A stretch of DNA of 64,000 nt from Anastrepha obliqua (taxonomy: Eukaryota; Arthropoda; Insecta; Diptera; Tephritidae), in NCBI RefSeq assembly GCF_027943255.1, contig NC_072894.1:81197601-81261600 (forward strand), in the 5' to 3' direction. Shown one piece after another: positions 46,300 through 56,482 of the stretch. Every line of letters begins with the position of its first letter. The stretch's first letter is position 1. Under the pieces are notes generated by a model. That model saw only the letters and a program-made list of their open reading frames with translations, had not been told where the DNA came from and did no database searches. Position numbers and translations under genes: made by a program.

Positions 46300-46820
46300 T
46301 ATCTGTGTAAAAGGTGTTAAGTGATAGAGGCGGCAGGGAAGAAGACCATGTGGCAAGAAGTGCTAAGGTAACATTGTATTGAAGTGCCACTTATAGACGC
46401 GTAAAGTGGCACTGAAAAGTAAAAATCAACATACTCGACAATTGCTTGCAAAATGTAAATAGTTTGCATACATACATATGTATGTGTGTACATACACCTT
46501 TATGCGGATACGAATGCTTAGATATTTTGAAAGTACAAAGATACCAACTGTATTTGCTTCAGGTGAACGTCATGCAGCATGCAAAATGAAAGACATAATT
46601 GACAGCTGCTAGTTATAGTGTGTGCAGACATTTGTTTAAATACCTACGTTCTTTTATTTACGTATGTACATACACACTACTATGCATATGTAGCATGCAT
46701 ATGTACATACATACTATACCCTGTCGGAAAAAAATGAAGTAATGAGAAAATGCCTTGGTTAAAACTGCAGTGCATACGCTTTCGCAGGGTGAAAGTAGAA
46801 GAAAAATAAAACATGTCAAG
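46300..46820. other. No gene recognised
   Basis: ACAT/ATGT microsatellites (46465-46500, 46660-46710) and spacer. Confidence 0.4.
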
Positions 46821-46835
46821 CGAAGAATTACATAT

Positions 46836-47146
46836 ATGTATAATTGGCGCGTACACCATCTTTGGGAGTTTGGCCGAGCTCCTCCTCCTATTTGTGGTGT
46901 GCGTCTTGATGTTGTTCCACAAATGGAGGGACCTATAGTTTCAAGCCGACTCCGAACGACAGATATTTTTATGAGGAGCTTTTTCATGGCAGAAATACAC
47001 TCGGAGGTTTGCCATTACCTGCCGAGGGGCGACCGCTATTAGAAAAATGTTTTCCTTAATTTTGCTGTTTCACCGAGATTTGAACCAACGTTCTCTCTGT
47101 GAATTCCGAATGGTAATCACGCACCAACCCATTCGGCTACGGCGGC
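46836..47146 (-). mobile_element. tRNA-derived SINE, full-length copy 6
   Basis: Best full copy, 311 bp, flanked by a perfect 13-base duplication AAGAATTACATAT (46823-46835 and 47147-47159). On the minus strand the head reads GCCGCCGTAGCCGAATGGGT. The TAGCCGAATGG part fits a pol III A-box, and GGTTCAAATCTCGG about 45 bases later fits a B-box. The body runs through GCGGTCGCCCCTCGGCAGG and AAAAGCTCCTCATAAAAA to GAGCTCGGCCAAACTCCC. It ends GCGCCAATTATACAT. Open frames across it are by-products, not genes. Confidence 0.92.
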
Positions 47147-47159
47147 AAGAATTACATAT

Positions 47160-47510
47160 GTTTGTGTATTTTAATATATTTTTTATAAAAGGATATACTG
47201 GTTGTAGTGCAGATATCCAAATGATTAATGACAGTTCATCTCTCTAAAGCGCGGCGGAAGGCTGTTTAAGCTAGAGGAGTTCTATGCACGAATTTTGTTA
47301 TACCTGTATGCCTACATACAAGATTTTAACACCCGCAATATGTGAATGAGAAAATCTTGACATATGTGCCCCACAGAAAATAACTCGAATTATACTTGAA
47401 ACTTAGGCGACTTGTGGCAGATTTCAAGCAGAATACCAAATAGCTGCCGATAACTGAACTGATGGTAATCTTGAAACTATTGCTGAAACACCATTATATC
47501 AAGGAAAAAT
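47160..47510. other. No gene recognised
   Basis: Short spacer without recognisable features. Confidence 0.4.
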
Positions 47511-47512
47511 TA

Positions 47513-47640
47513 TGTTGTTGTTATAGCAGCATAAACATTCCCCATGTATGTACCTGGAATGGTGCGGGAGTGACAAGTCCTTGGTTGAATATAAATCCAG
47601 GTCATTCCGGTAAGGTAGAACCGACTGTCGTGTGAATGGA
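47513..47640 (+). repeat. Interspersed repeat, family B, copy 2
   Basis: Starts TTGTTGTTATAGCAGCATAA and shares ordered strings with 7070-7205 (ATTCCCCATGTATGTACCTG against ATTGCATATCCACG, then AGTGACAAGTCCTTGG, ATAAATCCAGGTC, TTCCGG). Unknown class. Confidence 0.6.
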
Positions 47641-47880
47641 GGAATATAGGCATAGGAAAAGCTATCGTTAAGCTTTTTGGGCTGAGGGAATCATTGGTCC
47701 ATATTTTTTAAAGCATAAATGGTCAGAACGTTACAGTCAACGGTGAGCGATACAGAGACATGATAGCCAACATTTTCGTACCTTAATTAGAAAGCATTAA
47801 TGTTGCAGCAATGTGGTTTCAGTAGGATAGCTCCCATTCCACTCAGCGCGAAATAAATATTTGATGAATGATTAATTTCA
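47641..47880 (+). mobile_element. Tc1/mariner transposase scrap
   Basis: Broken frames give FWAEGIIGPYFLKH, NVTVNGERYRDMIANIF (in a shifted frame) and NVAAMWFQ.DSSHSTQREI. This corresponds to the segment between the first and second catalytic acids of DD41D-like transposases. No ends seen. Confidence 0.7.
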
Positions 47881-48253
47881 CGAAATGCACCTGGAATTTT
47901 AATGCACTTCGTCTACTACTGCGAAATAAGTCTTCCTGTTGCTTGAAATGCCATAAAGCCACTCATCCGAAACGGATTTTTCGATTTTAGCTTTACTCCC
48001 GAAAGCACAAATTATATCTTAAATTATATAGCTGTGCAAAATGTACTTGAGAAATGCAACAAGCCCCATTAGATTCAAATTAATCACCCCATTTGATATG
48101 AGCCGTGTTTTCAAACCGGCTGGTTCTCTAATTTGTGATTTAATGCTGAAGAAAGTGGTTAGAGCAGCGAGCGGTATACTCTTATCATCTTTTAAAGGGC
48201 ATACAATAGCTGTTCTCAGTGGAACCCAGATTAGAATGAAACCTATATACATA

Positions 48254-48846
48254 CGAGGTTTGTTAAACAAATAAGGCGAATTTTCAAATTTCGCGGGCTG
48301 CGTACATTCCACATTCGATTATTATTTTGTATGTTGGTACACTCGTCTCGAAGATATGTTCACGGTTTTAGCTATAGAATATTTAGTTTGCTTGTGAGAG
48401 GCATAAATGGGACCAGTGTTTTGCTTTTTCATCGATTTTCTGTTATGGAAAAAATAGACCAGAGAAGTTGCATCAAATTTTGTGTAAAAAATTGAATTAA
48501 GTGCTCAACAACACTTGAAATACTTGAGTCAAAAAAATGTTTACAAGCAGTACAAGCTTTTCACAGAAGGTCAAAAAGATGTGAATGATGACGCTCGCTC
48601 TGGACGCCCCAACACATCAACAACCGATGAAAATGTTGAGAAGGTAAAGAAAACTGTTATAGAGATTCGTCGAATCATAATTAGAAAAGTTGCTAATGAT
48701 GTCGGCATATCGGTTGGCTCATGCTCAATCTTGACGGAAATTATGGGCATGAAGAGTGTGGCAACGAAGTTCGTTCCAAAAGCAAAAATCGAATTTACGT
48801 AGCCCGCTAAATTTGAAAATTCACTTTATTTTTTTAGCAAACTTCG
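48254..48846 (+). mobile_element. Mariner deletion derivative, both ends present
   Basis: Ends CGAGGTTTGTTAAACAAATA at the left and, inverted, CGAAGTTTGCTAAAAAAATA at the right. They then share GAATTTTCAAATTT(C/A)GCGGGCT, flanked by TA (48252-48253 and 48847-48848). The interior starts MEKIDQRSCIKFCVKN at 48445, has a stop, and continues RSGRPNTSTTDENVEKVKK and VANDVGISVGSCS to VATKFVPKAKIEFT, ending inside the right terminus. So only the DNA-binding N-terminal third remains and the catalytic domain is deleted. It is a mauritiana/mellifera-style mariner by its GRP.TSTTDENVE motif. Confidence 0.92.
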
Positions 48847-49054
48847 TATGCCATCCCACATTCAAATTGCTGAAAATTATTATACAACTTGCAAGTGGTA
48901 TAGGATTTTTAATTTAAATCTAATCGAGACGGAGTAAGCAATTAGAAAGAAAGGTTGTCATTCTCATCATCCCATTCAATGTTAGTTGGAAAAGCTTGGA
49001 CAATAACAATGTCTAATGAGTTGTTTCTTGAGGTAATTTAAGTAATAAATCACA

Positions 49055-49600
49055 TTTGAAACATGCAAGCAGTAAAGCGTTATATTCTGCAAGAGCGTGG
49101 AATAATTATGTCAGTTTTTTTACCAATAATCGATCGGTGGTGTTGGGGCAGTCGACGTCGATTTCCTAATGGTGTCGCACCAATTGCGCATTGGCGCTTA
49201 GCTACTCGACTCGAACATACTGGGACCACATAACGCCTTCCAGGGCGCCGCAATAGCCTCCATCGGCCGATGTTGCTGAGAATGAAGAAACATTAACCAG
49301 AATGCCGGCCATGAAATGGAGCGTCACCAGATGAACCCTACATCAAATTTTAGTCAAAGACTTGCACATGTTCCCTTACAAAGTACATCCAGTGCATCAG
49401 TTAATGCCTGCTAACCATCAGCCGCCTATAAATTACTGTCAACCCATCTTCAATCTCAACAACAAAGAGAACAATTTCTTGTCGAAATAGCCATTACATT
49501 TACTCAAAGCCACTGTGTGATACGGCGTTCACGCACTGTGGTTTCAACAAGACGGTGCATATTCGACAGGCATGAGAATAGTCAATACCGGAAATATCAG
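49055..49600 (+). mobile_element. DD41D third-family relic
   Basis: Broken frames follow the protein of 60837-62155: VKRYILQERGIIMSVF against LRYTAPERGILLTIY, then RRRFPNGVAPIAHWRLATRL, HQILVKDLHMFPYKVHPVHQ and LWFQQDGAYSTG. Here the second catalytic D is kept. Numerous stops; the 3' part is missing. Confidence 0.8.
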
Positions 49601-49604
49601 TGAC

Positions 49605-49890
49605 TGCAGATAATAATTATGTATTACATATAGATCGAATAGCCATTATTAACTGACAAGGCTTTGTACAAATTTGAAATGGTTAAATTTTATTAATTTA
49701 TATACTAAACCTACTATCCTACTAACCTATTATACCACCTCGGATTAAATTATAAGAAAAGTCTAACGGTTAGACGCGATAGAAGTGAAACCTTCCGTAA
49801 AACAAACTGAGAGAGAATGAGACGAAAGCAGCATTAGGGGCGGGATAATTATAGGTTCATTATAATATTGCTATAAAGTTCATATTTTAT
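49605..49890. other. No gene recognised
   Basis: AT-rich spacer of under 300 bases. Confidence 0.4.
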
Positions 49891-49892
49891 TT

Positions 49893-50275
49893 TCTTCATT
49901 TTATTATTATTCATCCTCAATGTTTTCAATTTCAACAAATGATACGAGTGGCTTATGATAGCTAAAATATGATACAAATGCTTTGGTTTCGATGTTGCCA
50001 ACATATCTTTGAAATACCGCGTCAATGGTTGTTTTTGATCGTGTTGTCGATTCAGTGCGATTGTTACACATTTTTAAATTGAATGTTGTATTGAGAACGT
50101 CAATTAAAGGAACCCTGTGTCCAATGCAAAATTTACGTTAAAATCGCCACTTAAAATCATTGGAACTTTATTGTAATCTTTTCTAAGTATCCGCGATACT
50201 TCTGGTGTATACTTTATTAAATTTTCGTGAATGAATTCCGAGATGCTATTTATTGATTTTTTTTCTGTCGATATT
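49893..50275 (-). pseudogene. Endonuclease/exonuclease/phosphatase-like C-terminus
   Basis: The minus-strand frame from about 50245 reads SISEFIHENLIKYTPEVSRI and DYNKVPMILSGDFNVNFALD. After a 1-base break near 50113 it continues PLIDVLNTTFNLKMCNNRTE, STTRSKTTIDAVFQRYVGNI, FVSYFSYHKPLVSFVE and stop. GDFN, TTIDAVF and SYHKP correspond to the GDFN, T.ID.. and S(D)H.P motifs of EEP-fold nucleases (D before H replaced by Y). It does not match the LINE-type endonuclease at 23300. Such domains accompany some Helitron/Helentron proteins in arthropods, which is my preferred source, but no helicase is adjacent. Confidence 0.7.
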
Positions 50276-50379
50276 CACGACACTTTTCTGCATTATTTTT
50301 CGGCATAATTGCGGTAAATATTTAAAAATGAAAATATTTACGAATATAAAAATACACACGCGGTTGCTATTATGAGCGT

Positions 50380-50494
50380 CCCCAGCAAAACCTGCGTGAC
50401 CGAAACTCTAACACAATTACATTTTTTTGAATGTTACAAACACATATGCACGCAGGTTTTGCTGGGGCGTGACCGAAACTCTAACACAATTACA
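50380..50494. repeat. Combined inverted and direct repeat
   Basis: CCCCAGCAAAACCTGCGTG (50380-50398) has an exact inverse at 50449-50467. A 28-base string starting GCGTGACCGAAACTCTAAC is repeated directly at 50394-50421 and 50467-50494. CACATATGCAC also occurs twice. Confidence 0.95.
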
Positions 50495-50626
50495 CATATG
50501 CACTCGTATTTGTTTGAAAATCGACTTTTTTTTTGGTTCTCCGTCACCTTTGGAAAATGTGTAAACAGTAAGTAAACTTTATTCATATATTTTTCCTCAT
50601 TTTTGCATCAGTAAAATTAAACAAAC

Positions 50627-50832
50627 GCCGTAGCCGAATGGGTTGGTGCGTGACTACTATTCAGAATTCACAGAGAGAACGTCAGTTCGAATCTCGGTGA
50701 AAACACCAAAATTAAGGAAAACTATTTTTCTAATACCGCTCACCCCTCAGCAGGCAATGGCAAAACACCGAGTGTATTTCTGCCATGAAAAAAAGCTCCT
50801 CATAAACATATCATAAAATAAAATAAAATAAC
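50627..50832 (+). mobile_element. tRNA-derived SINE, copy 7, 3'-shortened
   Basis: Head GCCGTAGCCGAATGGGTTGG with B-box-like AGTTCGAATCTCGG, then the body to AAAAGCTCCTCATAAACATA, where it ends in AAAATAAAATAAAATA. The last third of the family body is missing, replaced by an A/T tail. Confidence 0.88.
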
Positions 50833-50852
50833 TGTATAAAAAATTTTTTTTT

Positions 50853-50940
50853 CTTGTGATTCGAACCAAGGATTTTGGATCGGAAGCCCACATTGCTAGC
50901 CGCTCGGCTATCGCGCCATGCTGTCGGCGCTGGCCTAAAA
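50853..50940 (-). other. tRNA-like sequence / SINE head
   Basis: On the minus strand it reads GCGCGATAGCCGAGCGGCTA (A-box-like TAGCCGAGCGG), then GGGCTTCCGATCC and CTTGGTTCGAATCACAAG (B-box GGTTCGAATC), followed by A9. Arm pairing is poor and the acceptor stem is not convincing, so I call a tRNA-derived retroposon or pseudo-tRNA, not a working tRNA. Confidence 0.6.
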
Positions 50941-50944
50941 GTTA

Positions 50945-52365
50945 TTTAGTTCGTCGCTACGTTTATATTTAATATTCGTAGCCAAGGGTGTCGCTTTTTT
51001 CGTTTCACTTTTTCTCAAATCACTCCCAACGATTCTAAAGAAGTTTTCACTTCAAAAAAAATAATAAAATTGTTTTTTAGAAAATCTTTGAAATCGAATA
51101 TCTCGAGAACTGCTATGTTTTTGCGCATCAAGTCATATAATTTGCTTAAAATAAATTAATCAGAAATGGTCTAATTAATAATTTCCTTTAATAACTAGGT
51201 CGACGTTTCCGGTAACCCTGCATATTACGAACACAAAGCTATATATCGGCACATCGTTGCCCAACATCGTTTTAAACTATCCCATATGTAAATTCTTTCT
51301 GCGCAGTCTTTTATTTCATGGAAAATGAAGCGTATGCAAGTATATTCATATATATAGAAATATGAGTCTCCAATTGAATACTGGTTATTTGAGAAAAATG
51401 TAAAGGAGAAGAAGAAAGTTTATTCAAGTGAGTGCACGGTGCATAAATATGTACATACATACATACCTACATATATGCAAAAGTACCTAGCTTTTAAAAG
51501 GCAACGATAGCAGCAGTTGCAAAATATCTTCAGCAACAATACAAAAGTTGCAACTAAGTGACTGCCAGCGTTCTCAATTGGTGCCCCATACAGTCAAGCC
51601 GTCGCAGAGCAATCAGCACTTTTTCCATCGATTGCAGTAGTAAAACTCCAACAAATCGGCTGCTGTGCAGCAGGTGTGGCTTGAGTACGTAATGTGTGAC
51701 ATGTACGGTAACGAAAAAGTGACTGGTTACTACAGCAGGGAAAGCGAGAACGGTGGCAATAGCAGCAACGATTGAGTCAGCTACAACGAGAAGGTGAGAC
51801 AATTTTGCAAAATTATTGAATTTCAATTGAATTTGATTGTTTTATCGATGGTTCCGGTGCGAAGCCAGCGTCATATTACCATGCAACATTCCACATGTTG
51901 CTGCTTTCTCCTTCTCCTCTTTCCTAATTCAACTCAGAGTGTGCATTTGTAAGTAGGTGTGTGGTTGCTGCACTCACCAAGCATCCAAGTTGGTTGAATA
52001 GTTTTCCGTTTTTGACCTCTGCACATTTGAATATCTGCAAATGCTGCATACTATGCTTACACCTTCGTATGTGATTATCACCATACAGAAATGCATTGCT
52101 GCATATACATACACACGCATACTTGTGTTCAAACATTAAATATATAAGCACAAAAGTGTACTTGTTTATTATTTGGGGTGCTGTACCGAAAAGAGCTCAT
52201 GTGACACTAGAACTTTCTGATAGGAGGTCGGTGCGGGTGTCAAAGTGGTAGAACAAATAACTAGAAAAGTGTGCAGTATGCGATGAAAATGAAACTTTTC
52301 GAAAACTTTGGCAGCTATAAGGTTATTTGCGTTAAAAAATATTGTGCTTATCTGCCACATACATA
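50945..52365. other. No gene recognised
   Basis: Spacer with microsatellites near 51450-51480. The plus-strand region 51480-51800 is GC-richer, but no family is recognised in its frames. Confidence 0.4.
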
Positions 52366-52372
52366 CATTCTG

Positions 52373-53544
52373 CCAAAAAAGTACCGGGAATTGTTCAATA
52401 AAACGAAAAATAATTTTTTTAATCATCAAAATTTATTTTGTCGTCTTCAAAGTAGGCTTCCTTCGAACGCCACCATTAGTGCAGTCATCAAAGCACATTC
52501 TAAACGCGTTTGAAGAGATCTTTCGACTGAGTGGCAATTTATGTTTTAGAAAAAGGAAAAAGTCTCAAGAGGCTAAATCCGGTGAATACGGTGATTGTTC
52601 GATGATATTGGTAGAGATTTTGGTCAAAAAAGTTTTCACAATATGAGCCATGTGAGGCGGTGTGTGTTCGCAAATTGGGTCGTTTCCTATGCACATCCTC
52701 TCTAAAACTTCCACAACTTCCACATAATATTCTCTATTTACCGTAGAACCATTTGGAACGAATTTCGAGTGCCCAACACCATGATAGTTAAAAAAACAAC
52801 TAGCATGTCTTTCACTTTTGACCGTCTTTGAAGTGGTTGTTTGTGTTTCGGCTCATGTGGTTAGCCTGTTGACTGGTTTGCATGTCAAATTCATGTACCT
52901 CCGTATCATCACCTGTTATGATGCGCTGGATAAACATTGGGTCCGAATTCACTTGCTCAAGCATGTCTTCAGCCACCTTTTTCCGATGAATTTTTTGAAA
53001 GAAACTCAACTCTCTTGGAACGAGTCGAGCAACCACGCGTCTCATGCCCAATTGGTGGTGTAAACTTTTGCGAATTCATTTGTGAGACACGCTAAAGTCA
53101 CGAGCCGCCTCTCTAAAACTTAAATGATGGTTTTCCAGCAGCATTTCCTTGACTTTGTCGACGTTTTCATCCATTGAAGACGGGGCAAATCTTTCATGAC
53201 TTCTCGGCCCTCTGCAAAAGCCTTATACCACTCGTAGATCCGTGTTTTTGATAAAGCACACTTGCCATAGGCTTTCTGAAACATGTTCAACGATTCGGCA
53301 CTCGAAATTCCGTTCAAAGCACAACATTTAAGAGAAATTCTTCGTTCGATATTTTTATCCATAGTGTAAATCGCAGAGCACACCAGGGGTTGACTGATAT
53401 AATTAAATCCCAAAAACAATCTAATTGCCCGATCTCGCTCAAACTTTGCGACATTATAGAGGACAGTTGTATTTTTGCTGAAATAAACATGTATACATAT
53501 GTGTCGCGCGCTTTTTAAATGAACAGTTCCCGATATTTTTTTGA
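52373..53544 (-). mobile_element. Mariner, near full length, broken
   Basis: Ends CCAAAAAAGTACCGGGAATT (left) and, inverted, TCAAAAAAATATCGGGAACT (right). The minus-strand protein starts MDKNIERRISLKCCALNGI, then MFQKAYGKCALSKTRIYEWY, KAFAEGREV, SFREAARDFSVSH-like sequence, LGMRRVVARLVPRELSFFQ, KIHRKKVAEDMLEQVNSDP and FIQRIITGDDTEVHEFDMQT. The first catalytic block is normally GDE, here GDD. The HHDNA and SPDLAPCD parts are not readable, pointing to a deletion between about 52440 and 52700. Length of about 1.17 kb is close to the usual 1.3 kb. Confidence 0.9.
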
Positions 53545-53549
53545 CACCA

Positions 53550-53880
53550 TACCAGACATGTTGGTAAATGCATACTTGTTTATGATATACATATGTTATG
53601 TATGTGTGTATATACATTTATGATTGCATCACCTATTGTAATGAACTTTCTTAATTCGAAAGCAGAAAAGCCATGTAAACGACGTAATTGAAGGGGAGCT
53701 ACAGCCATAAATTACAACAACCTGGTTTAAATCAGTAGAATGAGCAAATGTGAAATTCTGCGTTTGAATGGGTTTTTGCTACATAATGCTTTTTCTGAGT
53801 ATACGAGGGCCAATGAAAAAGTAATGATAATCAATATGTGTGTATGTTGTAGATACAATGCTCGTATATGGAACTAAACA
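53550..53880. other. No gene recognised
   Basis: Short spacer with an ACAT/ATGT tract at about 53585-53620. Confidence 0.4.
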
Positions 53881-54224
53881 AATTTTCTGCAACCATTTTG
53901 GAAAGCATCGAATCATTCTAAACCACCTGTAGAAACAATTATGCCAATTCTAGTGGCGAATGGTAATGGGACTCGCAGTGATGGAGGAAATGTTAATGGT
54001 TTTACAAAACACTTAAAAATGTCTTCGAAAGAAATTTTCAAATAAATACAATAGTTTTACAGACATCGTTAATACTGACCCAGAATCGTACAGCCCTCTC
54101 CAGACAATCATCTCGAAAATTGGAGCATGGGAAAAGTCGCAAATAATCAAAGCTGGAAAAGAAACAAGACGAAGTACTCTCTTCATACAAACCAATTAGC
54201 TTACAGCCCCGCTTTTCCAAATTA

Positions 54225-55491
54225 TTGGGTTGGCAACTAAGTAATTGCAGATTTCACGCATAGATAGCTTCAGCTGATTTTCTGAATTTTTAGGTTTGCA
54301 GACGTAGTACAAATGTATAACATATTTTGTTATTTGATAGTTGGCAATTCAGCTGTGAATCAGTAAAATAAGTTTTTTGATCGGTTGCGTAGTTTTCGTT
54401 TGGCGTTCGTTGACAAAAAGAAAATCAAAAGGAACATATTCGTCATATTTTGCTTTTTTATTTCCGCAATGTGATAACCGCATCGCAAGCTCATAAAAAG
54501 TTATGTGCTGTTTATGGTGACGAAGCCTTAAAAGAACGGCATTGTCAAAATTGGTTTGCCAAATTTCGTTCTGGTGTTTTTTCACTCAAAGATGAAAAAC
54601 GCTCTGGTCATCCAGTTGAAGTTGATGACGCCTTAATCAAATCAATACTCAATTCGGATCGTCACAGTACAACACGTGAGATTGCAGAGAAGCTTCATGT
54701 ATCACATATGTACATACATTGAAAATCACTTAAAACAGCTTGGCTATGTTCAAAAACTCGATACATGGATTCCTCACCAACTGAAAGAAACGAATTTAAC
54801 GCAATGCATTAACAGCTGTGATTTGCTAAAGAAACGTAATGAAAAATATCCGTTTTTGAAACGACTGTTAACTGGCGATGTAAAATGGGTTCTTTACAAC
54901 AATATCAAGAGGAAAAGATCGTGGAGAAGGCCAGGTGAACCAACTCAAACAACGTCAAAAGCTGATGTTCATCGAAAGAATGTTTTGTTATCAGTTTGGT
55001 GGGATTATAAAGGATTGTCTACCACCTAACCGAACGATCAATGCTGATGTTTACATTGAAAAAATAAAGAAATTAAGCATTGCGTTGAAGAAAAGCGGCC
55101 TGAATTGACAAATTGAAAAAGTATTGTATTTCATCATGACAATGAAAGGCCACACACATCTTTGGCCACTCGGCAAAAATTATTGGAGCTTGGTTGGGAT
55201 GTTTTGCCACATCCACTATATATTCCTGACCTTGCGCCATCTGATTATTTTTTGTTACGATCTTTAAAAAACTCATTGAATGATGATGATGATTTCAGAT
55301 CGTACCTGATTCAGTTTTTTCTAATAAAAACCAGAAGTTTTATAAACGTGGGATTATGATGCTGCATGAAAGATCAGAAAAGGCCATTGATCAAAATGGG
55401 CAATACATTACAGATTAAAGTTATTTAGTTCCATGAAAAAATTGGCTTTGATTTTCTAAAAAAATCCGCAATTACTTAGTCTTCAACCAAA
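54225..55491 (+). mobile_element. Mariner of the cecropia type, broken
   Basis: Ends TTGGGTTGGCAACTAAGTAA (left) and, inverted, TTTGGTTGAAGACTAAGTAA (right), each beside TA. Frames: HIRHILLFYFRN, AQAHKKLCAVYGDEALKERH, CQNWFAKFRSGVFSLKDEKR, STTREIAEKLHVSH, ENHLKQLGYVQKLDTWIPHQ, KRLLTGDVKWVLYNNIKRKR, LLSVWWDYKG, HHDNERPHTSLATRQ and PDLAPSDYFLL. The catalytic order D (in TGD), D (HHD), D (PSD) gives 34 residues between the last two, as in DD34D mariners. The frame is broken by an ATGTACATAC expansion near 54707-54720 and at least two other sites, and the first motif is GDV, not GDE. Confidence 0.93.
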
Positions 55492-55605
55492 TATTTGAAC
55501 AATATTTGCTATCAAAAAGGACTCATTTTCTCCAAAAAATTAACAATACCGATGAACGGATTTTGCTTTCAAGAAAACTATTTCCCAATATAATGTATAA
55601 TATAT

Positions 55606-55670
55606 AACTGGCGCTTACACTCCTGTTTGGCCGAGCTCCTCCTCCTATTTGCCCCGTGCGTCTCGACGGT
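55606..55670 (-). mobile_element. tRNA-derived SINE, 3' fragment (copy 8)
   Basis: TGGCGCTTACACTCCTG, TTTGGCCGAGCTCCTCCTCC and CGTGCGTCTCGACG match only the 3' third of the family, inserted in the Jockey LINE. Confidence 0.8.
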
Positions 55671-55713
55671 GCAATAGAGCAAGTTTCCCCAATCAGAAAT
55701 CAGAAAAATAAAA

Positions 55714-56235
55714 TGTGAATGGATTGCGTTATCCAGAGATGATTAACGATTTTTATGGCCGGAATTGGATGGTATTGATCTGGACAACGTTTATTTTCAA
55801 CAAGACGGTGCTACGTGCCACACAAGCAACGAAACCATTGATCTATTACGGGAAAAGTTTCCGGACCGTGTTATGTCTCCAAGAGGTGATCACAATTGGC
55901 CACCGAGATCTTGTGATTTAACACCTTGTGACTTTTTTCTTTGGGCCACGTGAAAGAGAAGGTCTACGCCAATAACCCAGGGTCGATTCAAGACCTCAAA
56001 GATGGATTTCGTGAGGCTATCGAGGACATAGGGCAGCCACTTTGCAATCCGGTTATGGAAAATTTCATGAAAAGTATATTGTCCCGTAAGCGTGGTCGTG
56101 GGGGTCATTTGCGTGATGTTATTTTCCACTATTAACGGCATACCTTCCTCTTTATAATGAAATAAACATCCGATCATTTATATTAAAAGCATTTTTCTTT
56201 GAATATCAAAATAACACCTCTGTTTGGAAAACCCT
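55714..56235 (+). mobile_element. DD41D first-family derivative, copy 3
   Basis: Begins GTGAATGGATTGCGTTA, the same transposase point at which copies 1 and 2 rejoin their 5' end, but here no 5' terminus precedes it. Then MINDF, GIDLDNVYFQQDGATCHTSN, FPDRVMSPRGDHNWPPRSCD, LTPCDFFLW and, after a 1-base break near 55945, KEKVYANNPGSIQDLKDGF and RGGHLRDVIFHY. The 3' terminus is present (inverted GGGTTTTCCAAACAGAGG). The D-41-D pair is intact. Confidence 0.9.
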
Positions 56236-56482
56236 ATATAGTTTTGCTGTGCAATCTTCCTTGATGATACTTAAGCATTTGACAAAAAGGACCTTTTTTG
56301 GACTTTTGAATAAAATCCAAAAATGTATCCCCCTAAAATTTCATAAAACCTTGGAGGTATACCTATCTGACAGACCATTTACTATAAAAATATTTGAATT
56401 TATAACTGAAGAGTTTCTAATATTGGCTGGTGCTCTCCAAATGACGTACTAAACCACGAACTTTCCCGGTAATCAATCTTAA

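Larger units (their letters stand above)
53885..56478 (+). mobile_element. Jockey LINE split by a mariner and a DD41D copy
   Basis: Pieces in order: 53885-54222 (FWKASNHSKPPVETIMPILV, NGNGTRSDGGNVNGFTKHLK, later KAGKETR and EVLSSYKPISLQPRFSKL); 55492-55603 (FEQYLLSKRTHFLQKINN); 55676-55713 (QVSPIRNQ, matching the HQFGFRNQ step of Jockey RTs); and 56236-56478 (FGLLNKIQKCIPLKFHKTLE, VYLSDRPFTIKIFEF, ending AGALQ where AGVPQG is expected). Removing the mariner at 54225-55491 restores SKLFEQ exactly. Frame changes are frequent; the rest of the RT is missing where the TTAA MITE begins. Confidence 0.82.

Noticed and set aside
46755..47042. 95-codon frame similar to frames at 4378 and 60345
   Set aside because: The similarity is due to the SINE body being repeated; the reading frame is not conserved between copies.
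50853..50940. Functional tRNA gene on the minus strand
   Set aside because: A- and B-box-like strings are present but the acceptor and anticodon stems do not pair well, and an A-run follows directly.
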